DNA from: JALORV01 sp963766365
GTDB taxonomy: Bacteria; Pseudomonadota; Gammaproteobacteria; Burkholderiales; Burkholderiaceae_F
Reading direction: 5' to 3'
Assembly (NCBI GenBank): GCA_963766365.1
Contig: CAVXZK010000003.1
Location: 186,001 to 250,000, forward strand
DNA: 64,000 bases
The notes beneath the pieces were generated by a model that saw only the letters and a list, made by a program, of their open reading frames with translations, did not search any database and was not told the DNA's origin. The translations under genes were made by a program, and so were the position numbers. This document shows positions 1 through 11,466 of this stretch, in pieces. Numbering within the stretch: the first letter of the stretch is position 1; every line of letters starts with the position of its first letter.

Positions 1-701
1 TCTTCAACGTCGATGAATTCCTCGCGGCCTGCAAGCCGCGCGGCCATGCAATCTATCCGCCGACCACGTTGCTCGAGATCGAGAACACGCACAACCGCTC
101 GGGCGGCATCGTCTTTCCGCAGCGGGATGCGGTTGCGCTGTGCGCCGCCGCGCGCGAGCGTTCGATCTCGACGTTTCTCGACGGTGCACGCCTGTGGAAC
201 GCGGAGGTGGCGAGCGGCGTGAGCGTCGCCGAACTCGCGGGCCCGTTCGATCTGGTGGCCGTCGCGCTGTCGAAGGGGCTGGGTGCGCCTGGAGGCTCGC
301 TGCTGGCCGGATCGCACGAACTCATCGAACGCGCCACGCGCTATCGCCGCATGTTCGGCGGCGCAATGCGTCAGACGGGAATCTACGCTGCCGCCGGCCT
401 GTATGCGCTCGATCATCATCGTGCCCGCCTGGTTGAGGATCACGCCAACGCGCAACGCATCGCCAGGCGACTCTGCGAGAACCCGCGGATCGATATCGAT
501 CTCGCGACGGTGCAGACGAACATCATCGTGTTCCGGTTGCGCGCAGGCGCACCCGATGCCGCCACTGTCGTCGAGCGCGCGCGCGAACGTGGCGTGCTGC
601 TGTTCCCTTTCGGAGCGCGCACGCTGCGCGCGGTGACCCATCTTGATGTGAGCGCCGAGCAGTGCGATCGCGCGGCGCAGGTCCTTAGCGACATCGTCTG
701 A
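1..701 (+). CDS. ltaE: Low-specificity L-threonine aldolase, 5'-truncated
   Basis: PLP-dependent beta-eliminating lyase that splits L-threonine (or allo-threonine) into glycine and acetaldehyde in the cytoplasm. The reading frame is already open at base 3, so the N-terminal part lies outside the window; about 232 residues remain of a family usually about 340 long. The remaining part has the family's EIENTHNRSGG segment, the DGARLWNA segment that holds the PLP aspartate, and LSKGLGAP with the Schiff-base lysine. It ends in TGA at 699-701. Its product, glycine, is the ligand of the riboswitch and the substrate of the gcv operon 1.3 kb downstream, so a threonine-to-glycine route into that operon is likely (inference). 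The family is confident; the exact stereospecificity is not visible. Confidence 0.88.
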   Translation, partial: FNVDEFLAACKPRGHAIYPPTTLLEIENTHNRSGGIVFPQRDAVALCAAARERSISTFLDGARLWNAEVASGVSVAELAGPFDLVAVALSKGLGAPGGSLLAGSHELIERATRYRRMFGGAMRQTGIYAAAGLYALDHHRARLVEDHANAQRIARRLCENPRIDIDLATVQTNIIVFRLRAGAPDAATVVERARERGVLLFPFGARTLRAVTHLDVSAEQCDRAAQVLSDIV

Positions 702-733
702 CCCCCAATCCTGCAAGCAAAAGGAGAAACAAC

Positions 734-1678
734 ATGACGAAGAAGATCATCACGGTTTTCGGCGCGACGGGTGCCCAGGGCGGCGGCCTGGCCCGCGCCA
801 TCCTCGCGGACAAGACGGGGGAGTTCGCCGTACGTGCAGTCACGCGAAAGCCGGATTCGGACGCTGCCAAGACGCTGGCGGCCGCAGGCGCCGAAGTCGT
901 CGTGGCGGACCTCGACGAAGCGGCGAGCTTGCAACGCGCGATGAGCGGCGCGTTCGGCGCATTCTGCGTGACCAACTTCTGGGAGCACTTCTCGCCCGAG
1001 AAGGAACTGGCTCAGGCCGCGGTCCTCGCCGAGGCGGCCGCCAAGGCCGGCGTGAAGCACGTGATCTGGTCGACGTTGGAGGACACGCGGGCGTTCTTCC
1101 CCGCCGACGGCAAGCGCATGCCGGTGCTGATGGGCAAGTACAACGTGCCGCACTTCGATGCCAAGGGCGAGGCGAACAAGCTCTTCACCGGCCGCGTGCC
1201 CACGACGCTGGTCAATACCAGCTTCTACTGGGACAACCTGATCCACTTCGGCATGGGGCCGAAGAAGGGGCCCGACGGCGTGCTCGCGATCACGCTGCCA
1301 ATGGCCGACAAGAAACTCTCGGGCATCGCGGTCGAGGACATTGGCAAGTGCGTTCACGGGATTTTCAAGGGCGGCGTAGCCAACGTCGGCAAGACCTTCG
1401 GCCTCGCCGGCGAGCACCTGACCGGTGCACAGATGGCTGCCGCGCTGTCCAAGGCGCTGGGCCAGACCGTGCGCTACAACGCTGTCACGCCGGAGCAGTT
1501 CCGCGGCTTCGGGTTCCCCGGCGCCGAGGACCTCGGCAACATGTTCCAGTTCTATGCCGAGTTCGAGGACTACTTCACCGGCGCCCGCCCGCTCGACGTG
1601 GCGCGCAGACTCAACCCTGAGTTGCAGGACTTTGCGACCTTCCTGGCGCGCAACGCGGGTCGCATTCCGTTGGGCTGA
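734..1678 (+). CDS. NmrA-like NAD(P)-binding protein
   Basis: A 314-residue protein of the NmrA / atypical short-chain dehydrogenase type. The Rossmann-fold dinucleotide motif GATGAQGG sits at residues 10-17, followed by an arginine-lysine pair (TRKP) after strand 2, which is typical for NADP(H) preference. The family includes redox sensors that bind NADP without catalysis as well as reductases, and no catalytic YxxxK pair stands out, so the role is open. The start is supported by an AAAAGGAGAAAC ribosome binding site just upstream. It follows the threonine aldolase by 32 bases on the same strand and may be cotranscribed with it. Confidence 0.8.
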   Translation: MTKKIITVFGATGAQGGGLARAILADKTGEFAVRAVTRKPDSDAAKTLAAAGAEVVVADLDEAASLQRAMSGAFGAFCVTNFWEHFSPEKELAQAAVLAEAAAKAGVKHVIWSTLEDTRAFFPADGKRMPVLMGKYNVPHFDAKGEANKLFTGRVPTTLVNTSFYWDNLIHFGMGPKKGPDGVLAITLPMADKKLSGIAVEDIGKCVHGIFKGGVANVGKTFGLAGEHLTGAQMAAALSKALGQTVRYNAVTPEQFRGFGFPGAEDLGNMFQFYAEFEDYFTGARPLDVARRLNPELQDFATFLARNAGRIPLG

Positions 1679-1742
1679 TCGTGTACGCAGCGGACCGAGC
1701 GGCGTCGGGCAGGAGGGCGTCGCTGGGGCGCAGGCGCCGGGT

Positions 1743-1748
1743 TACACT
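1743..1748 (+). promoter_or_regulatory. Possible -10 box of the gcv leader
   Basis: TACACT matches four of six bases of the sigma70 -10 consensus and lies about 21 bases before the first riboswitch helix, a sensible distance for a short leader. No convincing -35 element is visible 17 bases upstream, so this is a weak call. Confidence 0.3.
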
Positions 1749-1768
1749 CGCAGTTCGCTGAAGTAGGT

Positions 1769-1958
1769 CGAAGCGGGAGAGCGCGTCCGAGTCCTCGGAG
1801 TCGGATGCCGCCGAAGGCGCAATCTCACCCGGAATCGCTCAGGTTCAAGAACCGCTTCGTCACCGGCGACTCTGGAGAGACCGCGGCCGCTAGGTGCGCG
1901 GCGCCGAAGGGGCAGGGGCCGCGTTGCGGCTCCCGAACTCTCAGGCAAAAGGACAGAG
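1769..1958 (+). ncRNA. Tandem glycine riboswitch
   Basis: Two glycine aptamers in series precede gcvT. Aptamer I is closed by an eight-base P1 helix, CGAAGCGG at 1769-1776 with CCGCTTCG at 1852-1859, and carries the conserved GCGGGAGAG and GCCGAAGGCGCAA segments. A ten-base linker leads to aptamer II, closed by CTCTG at 1870-1874 with CAGAG at 1954-1958, with the hallmark segments CTCTGGAGAGA, GCGCCGAAGGGGCA and CTCTCAGGCAAAAGGACAGAG. The arrangement matches the known tandem class that senses glycine and usually turns gcv genes on. The next gene is gcvT, which fits. Confidence 0.95.
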
Positions 1959-2001
1959 GGGTGCGGATCGACCACGGTCGGACTGCGCCCCTTAACTTTT
2001 T
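1958..2001 (+). terminator. Riboswitch expression platform: intrinsic terminator
   Basis: GGGGTGC at 1958-1964 can pair with GCGCCCC at 1985-1991 (one G-U pair) around an inner CGAC/GTCG hairpin, and TTAACTTTTT follows at 1992-2001. This is a rho-independent terminator placed 11 bases before the gcvT start. G1958 is also the last base of the aptamer II P1 helix, so ligand-stabilised P1 would compete with the base of the terminator, consistent with an ON switch (inference). Confidence 0.75.
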
Positions 2002-2012
2002 GCGGGAGCTCC

Positions 2013-3092
2013 ATGGGCAAGCGAACCCCTCTTTACGACACGCACGTCGCCTCCGGCGCGAAGATTGTCGACTTCGGCGGCTGGGACATGCCGGTGGCCT
2101 ACGGCTCGCAGATCGAGGAGCACCACGCAGTACGCCGCGACGCCGGCATGTTCGATGTCTCGCATATGTGCCCGGTCGATGTCGAAGGCGCCGATGCGCG
2201 CGCATTCCTCAGGCGACTCGTCGCGAACAACGTCGACAAGCTGACGCAGTCCGGCAAGGCGCTGTATGCGTGCATGCTGAACCACGCTGGCGGCGTCATC
2301 GACGATCTCATCATCTACTTCCTGCGCGATGACTGGTTTCGCGTCGTCGTCAATGCCTCGACGGCTGACAAGGACCTCGCCTGGATGGAGAAGGTGCGGC
2401 TCGACGGCGACTTCAATGTGACCATCAAGCCGCGGCGCGACTTGGCGATGATCGCGGTGCAGGGGCCGAACGCGCGTGCGAAGTTCTGGCAGGTGCGGTC
2501 CGCAGCGAAAGCCGCGACTGAAGGCCTTGGGCCCTTCTTCGCCGCCGAGGTGGGTGAGCTTTTCGTTGCGCGCACGGGCTATACCGGTGAAGACGGCTTC
2601 GAGGTCATGATGCCTGCCGAGCAGGCGCCGGCTTTGTGGAAGGACCTGAAGGCCGCGGTCGTTGCCGAAGCCGGTCTGGGCGCGCGCGACACGCTGCGCC
2701 TCGAGGCCGGCATGAACCTGTACGGCAACGACATGGACGAGGGCGTATCGCCGCTCGATGCCGGCCTGGCGTGGACCGTGGACCTGAAGTCACCACGTGA
2801 TTTCGTCGGCCGTGCTGCGCTGGAGCGCGACGGGGCTCGGCGGGCCGTCGTCGGCCTCAAGTTGCTCGACAAGGGCGTGCTGCGCTCGCATCAGAAGGTC
2901 GTGACCGCCTCGGGCGATGGTGAAGTCACCAGCGGCACGTTTTCGCCGACGCTGGGATTCTCGGTCGCGATGGCGCGGGTGCCACGTGAAGTCAAGGTCG
3001 GCGACACCGTGCAGGTCGATATCCGCGGCAAGCTGCTGCCGGCGCAGGTCGTCAAGATGCCGTTCGTGCGGAACGGCAAGGCACTGATATGA
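2013..3092 (+). CDS. gcvT: Glycine cleavage system T protein (aminomethyltransferase)
   Basis: A 359-residue T protein. It takes the aminomethyl group from lipoyl-GcvH and passes the methylene carbon to tetrahydrofolate, giving 5,10-methylene-THF and ammonia. The family start region is clear (TPLYDTHVASGAKIVDFGGW), as are the folate-site segments and the GARDTLRLEAGMNLYG motif, and the length is normal. The ATG at 2013 is preceded by GCGGGAG. It is the first gene behind the glycine riboswitch and is followed by gcvH and gcvP in the same direction, so glycine should induce the set. Confidence 0.97.
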   Translation: MGKRTPLYDTHVASGAKIVDFGGWDMPVAYGSQIEEHHAVRRDAGMFDVSHMCPVDVEGADARAFLRRLVANNVDKLTQSGKALYACMLNHAGGVIDDLIIYFLRDDWFRVVVNASTADKDLAWMEKVRLDGDFNVTIKPRRDLAMIAVQGPNARAKFWQVRSAAKAATEGLGPFFAAEVGELFVARTGYTGEDGFEVMMPAEQAPALWKDLKAAVVAEAGLGARDTLRLEAGMNLYGNDMDEGVSPLDAGLAWTVDLKSPRDFVGRAALERDGARRAVVGLKLLDKGVLRSHQKVVTASGDGEVTSGTFSPTLGFSVAMARVPREVKVGDTVQVDIRGKLLPAQVVKMPFVRNGKALI

Positions 3093-3097
3093 GCGTC

Positions 3098-3184
3098 GCA
3101 GGTGTACGCGTCGCTGCGCGCCGCACGTGCACCTGCTCCGATTGATTTGCGGGTCGGGCTTCGGGCGGCCGGGCGCCCGACCCG
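3098..3184 (+). repeat. Two hairpins in the gcvT-gcvH spacer
   Basis: The 116-base spacer holds two long inverted repeats. GCAGGTGTACG at 3098-3108 pairs with CGTGCACCTGC at 3126-3136 (11 pairs, one wobble). CGGGTCGGGC at 3150-3159 pairs perfectly with GCCCGACCCG at 3175-3184. Neither is followed by a clean U-tract, so they look more like mRNA processing or stability elements than terminators. Confidence 0.6.
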
Positions 3185-3208
3185 AATACAAGAGCTAAAG
3201 GAGAAACG

Positions 3209-3589
3209 ATGAACATCCCTGCCAACTTGAAGTACACCGCCTCCCACGAATGGGTGAAGCGCGGCGACGACGGCCTGCTGTGGATCGGTATCACCGATGC
3301 CGCACAGGACATGCTCGGCGACCTGGTCTTCGTCGGCGATTTCAAGGTCGGGGCCGCACTGAAGGCCGGCGAGACTGCCGGCGTGGTCGAGTCGGTGAAG
3401 GCGGCGTCCGACGTCTACGCTCCGGTCGAAGGCGAGATCGTTGCCTTCAACGACTCGCTGGGTTCGGAGCCGCAGCAGCTCAACTCCGCGCCCTATGAGG
3501 CCTGGATCTTCAAGATGAAAACGACCGCGTCGATCGATGGCCTGCTCGACGCCAAGGCCTACGAAGCAAACGTCGCTTCTTCCAAGTAA
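3209..3589 (+). CDS. gcvH: Glycine cleavage system H protein
   Basis: A 126-residue lipoyl carrier protein of the glycine cleavage complex. It shuttles the aminomethyl intermediate between GcvP, GcvT and the L protein. The lipoylation motif ESVKAASD is present with the modified lysine at residue 64, in the usual hybrid-motif context (AGVVESVKAASDVYAPV). It starts behind an AAAGGAGAAACG ribosome binding site, the strongest in this operon, which suits the need for excess carrier protein. It lies between gcvT and gcvP. Confidence 0.97.
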   Translation: MNIPANLKYTASHEWVKRGDDGLLWIGITDAAQDMLGDLVFVGDFKVGAALKAGETAGVVESVKAASDVYAPVEGEIVAFNDSLGSEPQQLNSAPYEAWIFKMKTTASIDGLLDAKAYEANVASSK

Positions 3590-3628
3590 CCGCCGCGACG
3601 GCAGACTCCTGCAGATTCCGATACCGCG

Positions 3629-6544
<2,916 letters not shown>

Positions 6545-6558
6545 TCTGGCCTGGCCCA

Positions 6559-6597
6559 CAAGCGAAACGGCCGCGCATCGCGCGGCCGTTTCGCTTG
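6559..6597. terminator. Bidirectional terminator between gcvP and the subtilase
   Basis: An 18-base perfect inverted repeat, CAAGCGAAACGGCCGCGC at 6559-6576 with its complement at 6580-6597, encloses a three-base loop. It sits in the 62-base gap between two convergent genes and has an A-rich and T-rich side on the two strands, so it should end transcripts from both directions. Confidence 0.8.
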
Positions 6598-6606
6598 CAG
6601 ATCGCT

Positions 6607-7995
6607 TCAGAAACCGCTGACGTCCAGCCGGCCGCCGCTCACCGTCCTACCGGTCAGCGAAGACGTTGGAATCGCAGATCCGAGTATCGCAGCCTTGATC
6701 TGCGCTGCCGTGGCGCCGCTGTTAAGCGCGGCATACAGCGCCACAGCGCCGGTCACATGCGGCGTCGCCATCGAGGTGCCGCTGTAAGAGGCATAGTTCG
6801 AGACGAGCACACCCTTCGAACGCTTCGGCACCGTAGACCAGATGCCCGAGCCGGGCGCGCCGAGGTCGACACTGGTCGCGCCGTAGTTTGAGAAGCTCGA
6901 TCTGGCGCCAGCGGAGGTGATCGCGGCCACCGCGATGACGTTCGCGCTCGTGTAGCTCGACGGATAGTGGGGCGTCCTGTCGTTGTCGTCGCCAACGCCG
7001 TCACGGCCACCGTTTCCGGCGGCCGCAACGAAGAGTATGTCGGCGGCTCCCGCGCGATCAATCGCATCCTTCAGGGCCTGCGAGAAGCCACCCCCGCCCC
7101 ACGAGTTGTTGGACGCGACAAGCCTGATGCCGTGCCTGGTCTTCAGATCGGTCAGGTAGTCGACCGCCTTGATCGCGTTGGCTGTCGTGCCGCCGTTGCT
7201 GCCGAGGAACTTGGCGTTGATGAGCTTCACGGACCAGCAGACACCGGCCACGCCCTTGCCGTTGTCTCCGTTGCCACCGATCGTTCCGGCCACATGCGTG
7301 CCGTGGTCGTCATTGACGCCGTCGAAGACCGTGTTGTTGTTGCCGTCGAAGTCCCAGCCGTATACATCATCGACGTAGCCGTTGCCGTCGTCGTCGACGC
7401 CGTTGTCCGCGGTCTCGCCCGGGTTCTTCCCCGCGTTGGCGACGAGATCATCATGGGTGTACATGTAGCCCTCGTCGATGATGCCGACGTAGACGGACGC
7501 GCAGTTCGTCTTGCCCGCTGCCCAGGCTTCGGCGGCCTGCGAGCCGTACGGGTTGGCAGGACTGCTGGCGTCGCCGTACATGCCCCACAGCGATCCGTTG
7601 GTGTAGTAGGTGTCGTTCGAGATCGCCTGGCGCCGATAGATCCAGTTCGGCTCGGCGAACTCGACGGCTTGCTCGTTCTGCAGGCCGCGCATCGCGGCGG
7701 CGACGCCGAGTCCGAACGGCAGCCTTACCAGGTGCAGGTCGCCCTTGCCGTCGCTGCGCTGATGCGTCATCACCACATCGTCCACCAGTGTCGCGTTGAT
7801 GCGGCCCAGCGCTGCGGCCTTGTCGACGTCGGCCAGGCCGCGGCGGAACTGCACCAGCATCTGGCCTGAAACATGCTCGCGCGCTTCATCCCGGAGGGAC
7901 TGCTCGACGAGGTCGGGTCGACCCTGTGCAAGCGCGGCGGACGCGCCTAACGCCAGGATCAGCGCGATCAGGTTCATCGACAGGCGTATCCGCAT
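6607..7995 (-). CDS. Secreted subtilisin-like serine protease (S8 family)
   Basis: An exported peptidase of 462 residues. An N-terminal signal peptide ends near ALAQG. A propeptide of the I9-inhibitor kind (about residues 35-120) ends in the typical EFAEPNWIYR segment. The S8 catalytic triad is visible: Asp in VGIIDEG (about 174), His in DDHGTHVAGT (about 231) and Ser in YSGTSMATPH (about 400), with SNNSWGGGG holding the oxyanion asparagine. A run of D/N-G residues between Asp and His (NGVDDDGNGYVDD) looks like a calcium-binding insert. The second ATG (7995) is chosen because GAGGAGAG lies just before it; an ATG at 8013 would put that site inside the gene. Confidence 0.92.
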   Translation of the reverse strand: MRIRLSMNLIALILALGASAALAQGRPDLVEQSLRDEAREHVSGQMLVQFRRGLADVDKAAALGRINATLVDDVVMTHQRSDGKGDLHLVRLPFGLGVAAAMRGLQNEQAVEFAEPNWIYRRQAISNDTYYTNGSLWGMYGDASSPANPYGSQAAEAWAAGKTNCASVYVGIIDEGYMYTHDDLVANAGKNPGETADNGVDDDGNGYVDDVYGWDFDGNNNTVFDGVNDDHGTHVAGTIGGNGDNGKGVAGVCWSVKLINAKFLGSNGGTTANAIKAVDYLTDLKTRHGIRLVASNNSWGGGGFSQALKDAIDRAGAADILFVAAAGNGGRDGVGDDNDRTPHYPSSYTSANVIAVAAITSAGARSSFSNYGATSVDLGAPGSGIWSTVPKRSKGVLVSNYASYSGTSMATPHVTGAVALYAALNSGATAAQIKAAILGSAIPTSSLTGRTVSGGRLDVSGF

Positions 7996-8273
7996 GGGTC
8001 TCTCCTCGAACATTTCCGATAGGGCGGCAACGAGGGAAATCTAGCCTGCTCGGCGAGCCGGACGGAAGTGTCAACAAGCAGGTCGAAGCTAGTCCTTGCG
8101 GTTGAGGAGCGCTGGACCTGACGAACCGGCCTTCCGCGGCGTCGCGCTCACGGCGGACGTGGGTTCTCGAACCCATTGTTCACAGGAGGCTCGACTCGCT
8201 ACCGGTCAGCGAGTACCCTCCGGCGCCTGCGACTGCGCCCGTTGCGGGGCGAGTAACGAGGCTGGGAGGGGAC

Positions 8274-9170
8274 ATGAAAACACTGCTTAAGTGGATCGGC
8301 GGTCTCGCTTTACTCCTCGTGCTGATTGGAGGCGCGTTGGTCATCGCTGCCAACCTGCTGTTCGATCGCAAACGCGATCGGGTGGTCACGCTCGACGTCA
8401 AGGGCGTGACCGTGGTCAGCGACGAGGCGGCGCTCGCTCGTGGCAAATACTTGTTCGCGTCGCGCGGGTGCGGCGACTGCCATGCCGCTAACGGCGCCGG
8501 GCGCGTGTTCATCGATGATCCCGCGAGCGGGTTTGTCGTGCGCTCGCCGAACATCACGCCAGGCGGAGTCGTGGCCAAGTACTCCGACGTCGACTGGGTG
8601 CGCGCGATCCGTCACGGTGTCAGGCCCGACGGCCGGGCGTTGTTCGTCATGCCGAGCGAGGACTACAACCGGTTCACCGATGCCGACGTCGCCGCATTGA
8701 TCGCCTACGCGCGCACCCTGCCGCCGGTGGCGGGCGAAGGGGCGTCATTCCGCGTTCCGCTGCCAGTCAAGGCGCTTTATGCGGCTGGCGTGATCAAGGA
8801 TGCGGCGGAGAAACTCGACCATAGCCTGCCGCCTGCAACTCCGGTACCCGAGGGGGTGACGGCCGAGCACGGCAAGTACGTGGCCAATCTTTGTCTCGGT
8901 TGCCATGGTCCGGGTTTGGCCGGTGGCAAGATTCCCGGCGGTCCGCCTGACTGGCCTGCGGCGTCGAATCTCACGCCGGGACCGGGAACCGTGATGACCA
9001 CCTATGACACGGCCGACAAGCTGAAGGCGATGTTTCGCAGTGGCAAGCGCGCCAACGGCACCCCGATCGCGGTCATGCCTTTCGACACGCTGCGGGAGCT
9101 AAACGACACCGACGTGGCCGCCGTGCACGCCTACCTGAAGACGCTGCCGCCATTGCCCGCCGGCAAGTGA
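8274..9170 (+). CDS. Membrane-anchored di-heme cytochrome c
   Basis: A 298-residue periplasmic electron carrier held by an uncleaved N-terminal membrane helix (about residues 6-28). Two heme c sites, CGDCH at 66-70 and CLGCH at 207-211, lie in two similar cytochrome domains, each followed by a candidate axial methionine (FVMPSEDY and AVMPFDTL). Domain layout and the NITPGG segments resemble cytochrome subunits of alcohol and aldehyde dehydrogenases. No dehydrogenase subunit is adjacent, so the partner is unknown. A GGGAGGGGAC ribosome binding site supports the start. The 278 bases upstream hold only a small 7-bp hairpin (8194-8214). Confidence 0.88.
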   Translation: MKTLLKWIGGLALLLVLIGGALVIAANLLFDRKRDRVVTLDVKGVTVVSDEAALARGKYLFASRGCGDCHAANGAGRVFIDDPASGFVVRSPNITPGGVVAKYSDVDWVRAIRHGVRPDGRALFVMPSEDYNRFTDADVAALIAYARTLPPVAGEGASFRVPLPVKALYAAGVIKDAAEKLDHSLPPATPVPEGVTAEHGKYVANLCLGCHGPGLAGGKIPGGPPDWPAASNLTPGPGTVMTTYDTADKLKAMFRSGKRANGTPIAVMPFDTLRELNDTDVAAVHAYLKTLPPLPAGK

Positions 9171-9253
9171 CGGTTTCGCCGCGGCGCGCAGTGCTGACTC
9201 GCGGCGACGTGCAGTCCGGACGCAGTGATGCGATGCTGCGGTAGGGCACACAC

Positions 9254-10633
9254 ATGGCTGTCAGCGTTTTCGACCTTTTCAAGATCGGTATCGGGCCGTC
9301 GAGTTCGCACACGGTCGGGCCGATGCGTGCGGCGCGGCTGTTCGCCCTGCGGCTGGAGGCCGACGGGCTGCTCGATCGAGTGACCGGTGTCGACGTGCAA
9401 CTGCACGGCTCGCTGGGAGCGACCGGCAAGGGCCACGGCAGTGACAAGGCGGTCCTGCTCGGACTGGAAGGCGAAGAGCCGGCTACCGTCGACGTCGAAG
9501 CGATCGCGGCGCGACTCCAGCACATCCGCGATCATCGATCGTTGCGCCTGTTGGGCCGACGGCCCATCGCGTTCGACGAGCGCACGCATCTGCACTTCCT
9601 GACGAAGCCGCTGCCGTTTCACGCCAACGGCCTGCACTTTGCCGCCGTCGACGGCGAGGGCAGCGAACTGCTGTCGCGGACCTATTACTCGGTGGGTGGC
9701 GGCTTCGTCGTCAGTGAGGAGGTGGCGGCCGACGGCACCGCGCAGAAACGAATTGCGCCCGATACGACGATCCTGCCGCTGCCATTCCACAGCGGCACGC
9801 AGCTGCTGGAGCAGTGCCAGTCGAGCGGCCTGTCGATCGCACAGGTCATGCGCGCCAACGAACGCCATTGGCGCAGCGACGCTGAGATCGATGCCGGACT
9901 GGCACAGATATGGCAGGTGATGCGGGCCTGTGCCGCGCGCGGACTGGTCACCGATGGCGTGCTGCCTGGCGGTCTAAAGGTGAAACGTCGTGCTGCAGAG
10001 TGGTATCGCAAGCTGGTCGCTCGCGAGGGTGGCGACCCGCTGGCGGCGCTCGACTGGGTCAACCTGTGGGCGCTGGCGGTGAACGAAGAGAACGCGGCGG
10101 GTGGCCGGGTCGTCACGGCTCCCACCAACGGTGCCGCCGGCATCCTCCCGGCCGTGCTGCATTACTACACGCGCTTCGTTCCCGGCTCCAGCGACGCCGA
10201 TGTCATCGACTTCCTCCTGACGGCTGGCGCCATTGGCATCCTGTACAAGGAGAACGCCTCGATCTCTGGCGCCGAGGTCGGCTGCCAGGGCGAAGTCGGC
10301 GTGGCGTGCTCGATGGCGGCCGGCGCACTTACCGCGGTGCTCGGTGGAACGCCTGAACAGGTCGAAAACGCGGCGGAGATCGGTATGGAGCACCATCTGG
10401 GCCTGACCTGCGACCCGGTCGGCGGCCTGGTTCAGATCCCGTGCATCGAGCGCAACGCGATCGCGTCGGTGAAGGCCATCAACGCGGCGCGCATGGCGCT
10501 CGCCGGTGACGGTACCCACTTTGTCTCGCTCGACCAGGTGATCAAGACGATGCGCGAAACCGGCGCCGACATGCAGACCAAGTACAAGGAAACGGCGCGC
10601 GGTGGTCTTGCGCTCAATGTGATCGAATGCTGA
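9254..10633 (+). CDS. sdaA: L-serine ammonia-lyase (iron-sulfur type)
   Basis: A 459-residue L-serine dehydratase that converts serine to pyruvate and ammonia using a [4Fe-4S] cluster. The N-terminal beta domain begins with the family signature GIGPSSSHTVGPM, and the alpha domain carries the cluster cysteines in CQGEVGVACSMA and GLTCDPVGGLVQIPCIE. It is a single-chain form with normal length. Near the gcv operon it would drain serine formed from glycine and methylene-THF. Its stop overlaps the start of the next gene (ATGCTGA). Confidence 0.96.
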   Translation: MAVSVFDLFKIGIGPSSSHTVGPMRAARLFALRLEADGLLDRVTGVDVQLHGSLGATGKGHGSDKAVLLGLEGEEPATVDVEAIAARLQHIRDHRSLRLLGRRPIAFDERTHLHFLTKPLPFHANGLHFAAVDGEGSELLSRTYYSVGGGFVVSEEVAADGTAQKRIAPDTTILPLPFHSGTQLLEQCQSSGLSIAQVMRANERHWRSDAEIDAGLAQIWQVMRACAARGLVTDGVLPGGLKVKRRAAEWYRKLVAREGGDPLAALDWVNLWALAVNEENAAGGRVVTAPTNGAAGILPAVLHYYTRFVPGSSDADVIDFLLTAGAIGILYKENASISGAEVGCQGEVGVACSMAAGALTAVLGGTPEQVENAAEIGMEHHLGLTCDPVGGLVQIPCIERNAIASVKAINAARMALAGDGTHFVSLDQVIKTMRETGADMQTKYKETARGGLALNVIEC

Positions 10634-11466
10634 CGGGCGCAACGAGCGTCCTGTTCGCGGGACTGACGGCGATGTTCGTATCAGCTTGGGTCGAGCGGTT
10701 CTTCTTTTATCCCGACAATCTGCGGTACACGACGCCGACGCAGTTCGGATTGCAGGCCGAGGATGTGTGGGTCACCGCACCCGATGGTTCGAAGCTGCAT
10801 GCGTGGTTCCTGCCTGCGCAGGGTCAGGCCAAGGGCACGGTCTTGCATCTTCACGGCAACGCGGCCAATGTCAGCAACCACCTGCCGCTGGTCGCATGGC
10901 TGCCGCCACGCGGGTTCAACGTGCTGACGCTCGATTACCGGGGGTTCGGACGGTCGCAGGGCACGCCATCGCTCGACGGTGTCGTCGACGACGCGGCGGC
11001 GGGGTTGAACCACTTGCGCAGCCGCAAAGATGTCGATGCGACACGCCTGATTGTCGTCGGCCAGAGCCTGGGTGGCGCCACCGCGCTGCGCCTGCTGGCG
11101 CGCGACTCCGGTGGCGTGCGACTCGCGGTGATCGATTCAGCGTTCGCCAGTTACCGGCAGATCGCGCGCGAGGCTGCCTCGACCGCCGGTGTCCTTGCGC
11201 CGTTGGCCCCGTTCGTGATGAAGGCGTTCCCTGGACCGGAGAAGGACCCGATCACGGCCTTGCGCTCGGTTCACGTTCCGTTGATTTTCGTGCATGGGAC
11301 GCGCGACGCGGTGATCGCGCATGACCACAGCGCGCAACTTCACGCCGCCGCCAACGCGCCGAAGGATCTGTGGACGGTCGACGATGCCGAGCACGTGGCC
11401 GTCTTTGGCGACCCGGGCCCGTGGCGAGACCGGCTGGCCGCAGCGCTCGAGGCCGCGGTGCGCTGA
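10627..11466 (+). CDS. Alpha/beta hydrolase with N-terminal membrane segment
   Basis: A 279-residue serine hydrolase of the alpha/beta fold (BAAT/serine aminopeptidase-like). Residues 1-20 are hydrophobic and probably anchor it in the membrane. The oxyanion motif LHLHGNAANVS is followed by the nucleophile elbow VGQSLGG with Ser147, an Asp in HGTRDAV and a late His in DAEHVAVF. The start codon overlaps the sdaA stop by seven bases and its stop overlaps the CoA-transferase start, so the three genes are probably translationally coupled. The substrate cannot be told. Confidence 0.85.
   Translation: MLTGATSVLFAGLTAMFVSAWVERFFFYPDNLRYTTPTQFGLQAEDVWVTAPDGSKLHAWFLPAQGQAKGTVLHLHGNAANVSNHLPLVAWLPPRGFNVLTLDYRGFGRSQGTPSLDGVVDDAAAGLNHLRSRKDVDATRLIVVGQSLGGATALRLLARDSGGVRLAVIDSAFASYRQIAREAASTAGVLAPLAPFVMKAFPGPEKDPITALRSVHVPLIFVHGTRDAVIAHDHSAQLHAAANAPKDLWTVDDAEHVAVFGDPGPWRDRLAAALEAAVR

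Noticed and set aside
1805..2332. Open frame across the riboswitch and the gcvT start
   Set aside because: It is the out-of-frame reading of a structured RNA and gcvT; no ribosome binding site or family match.
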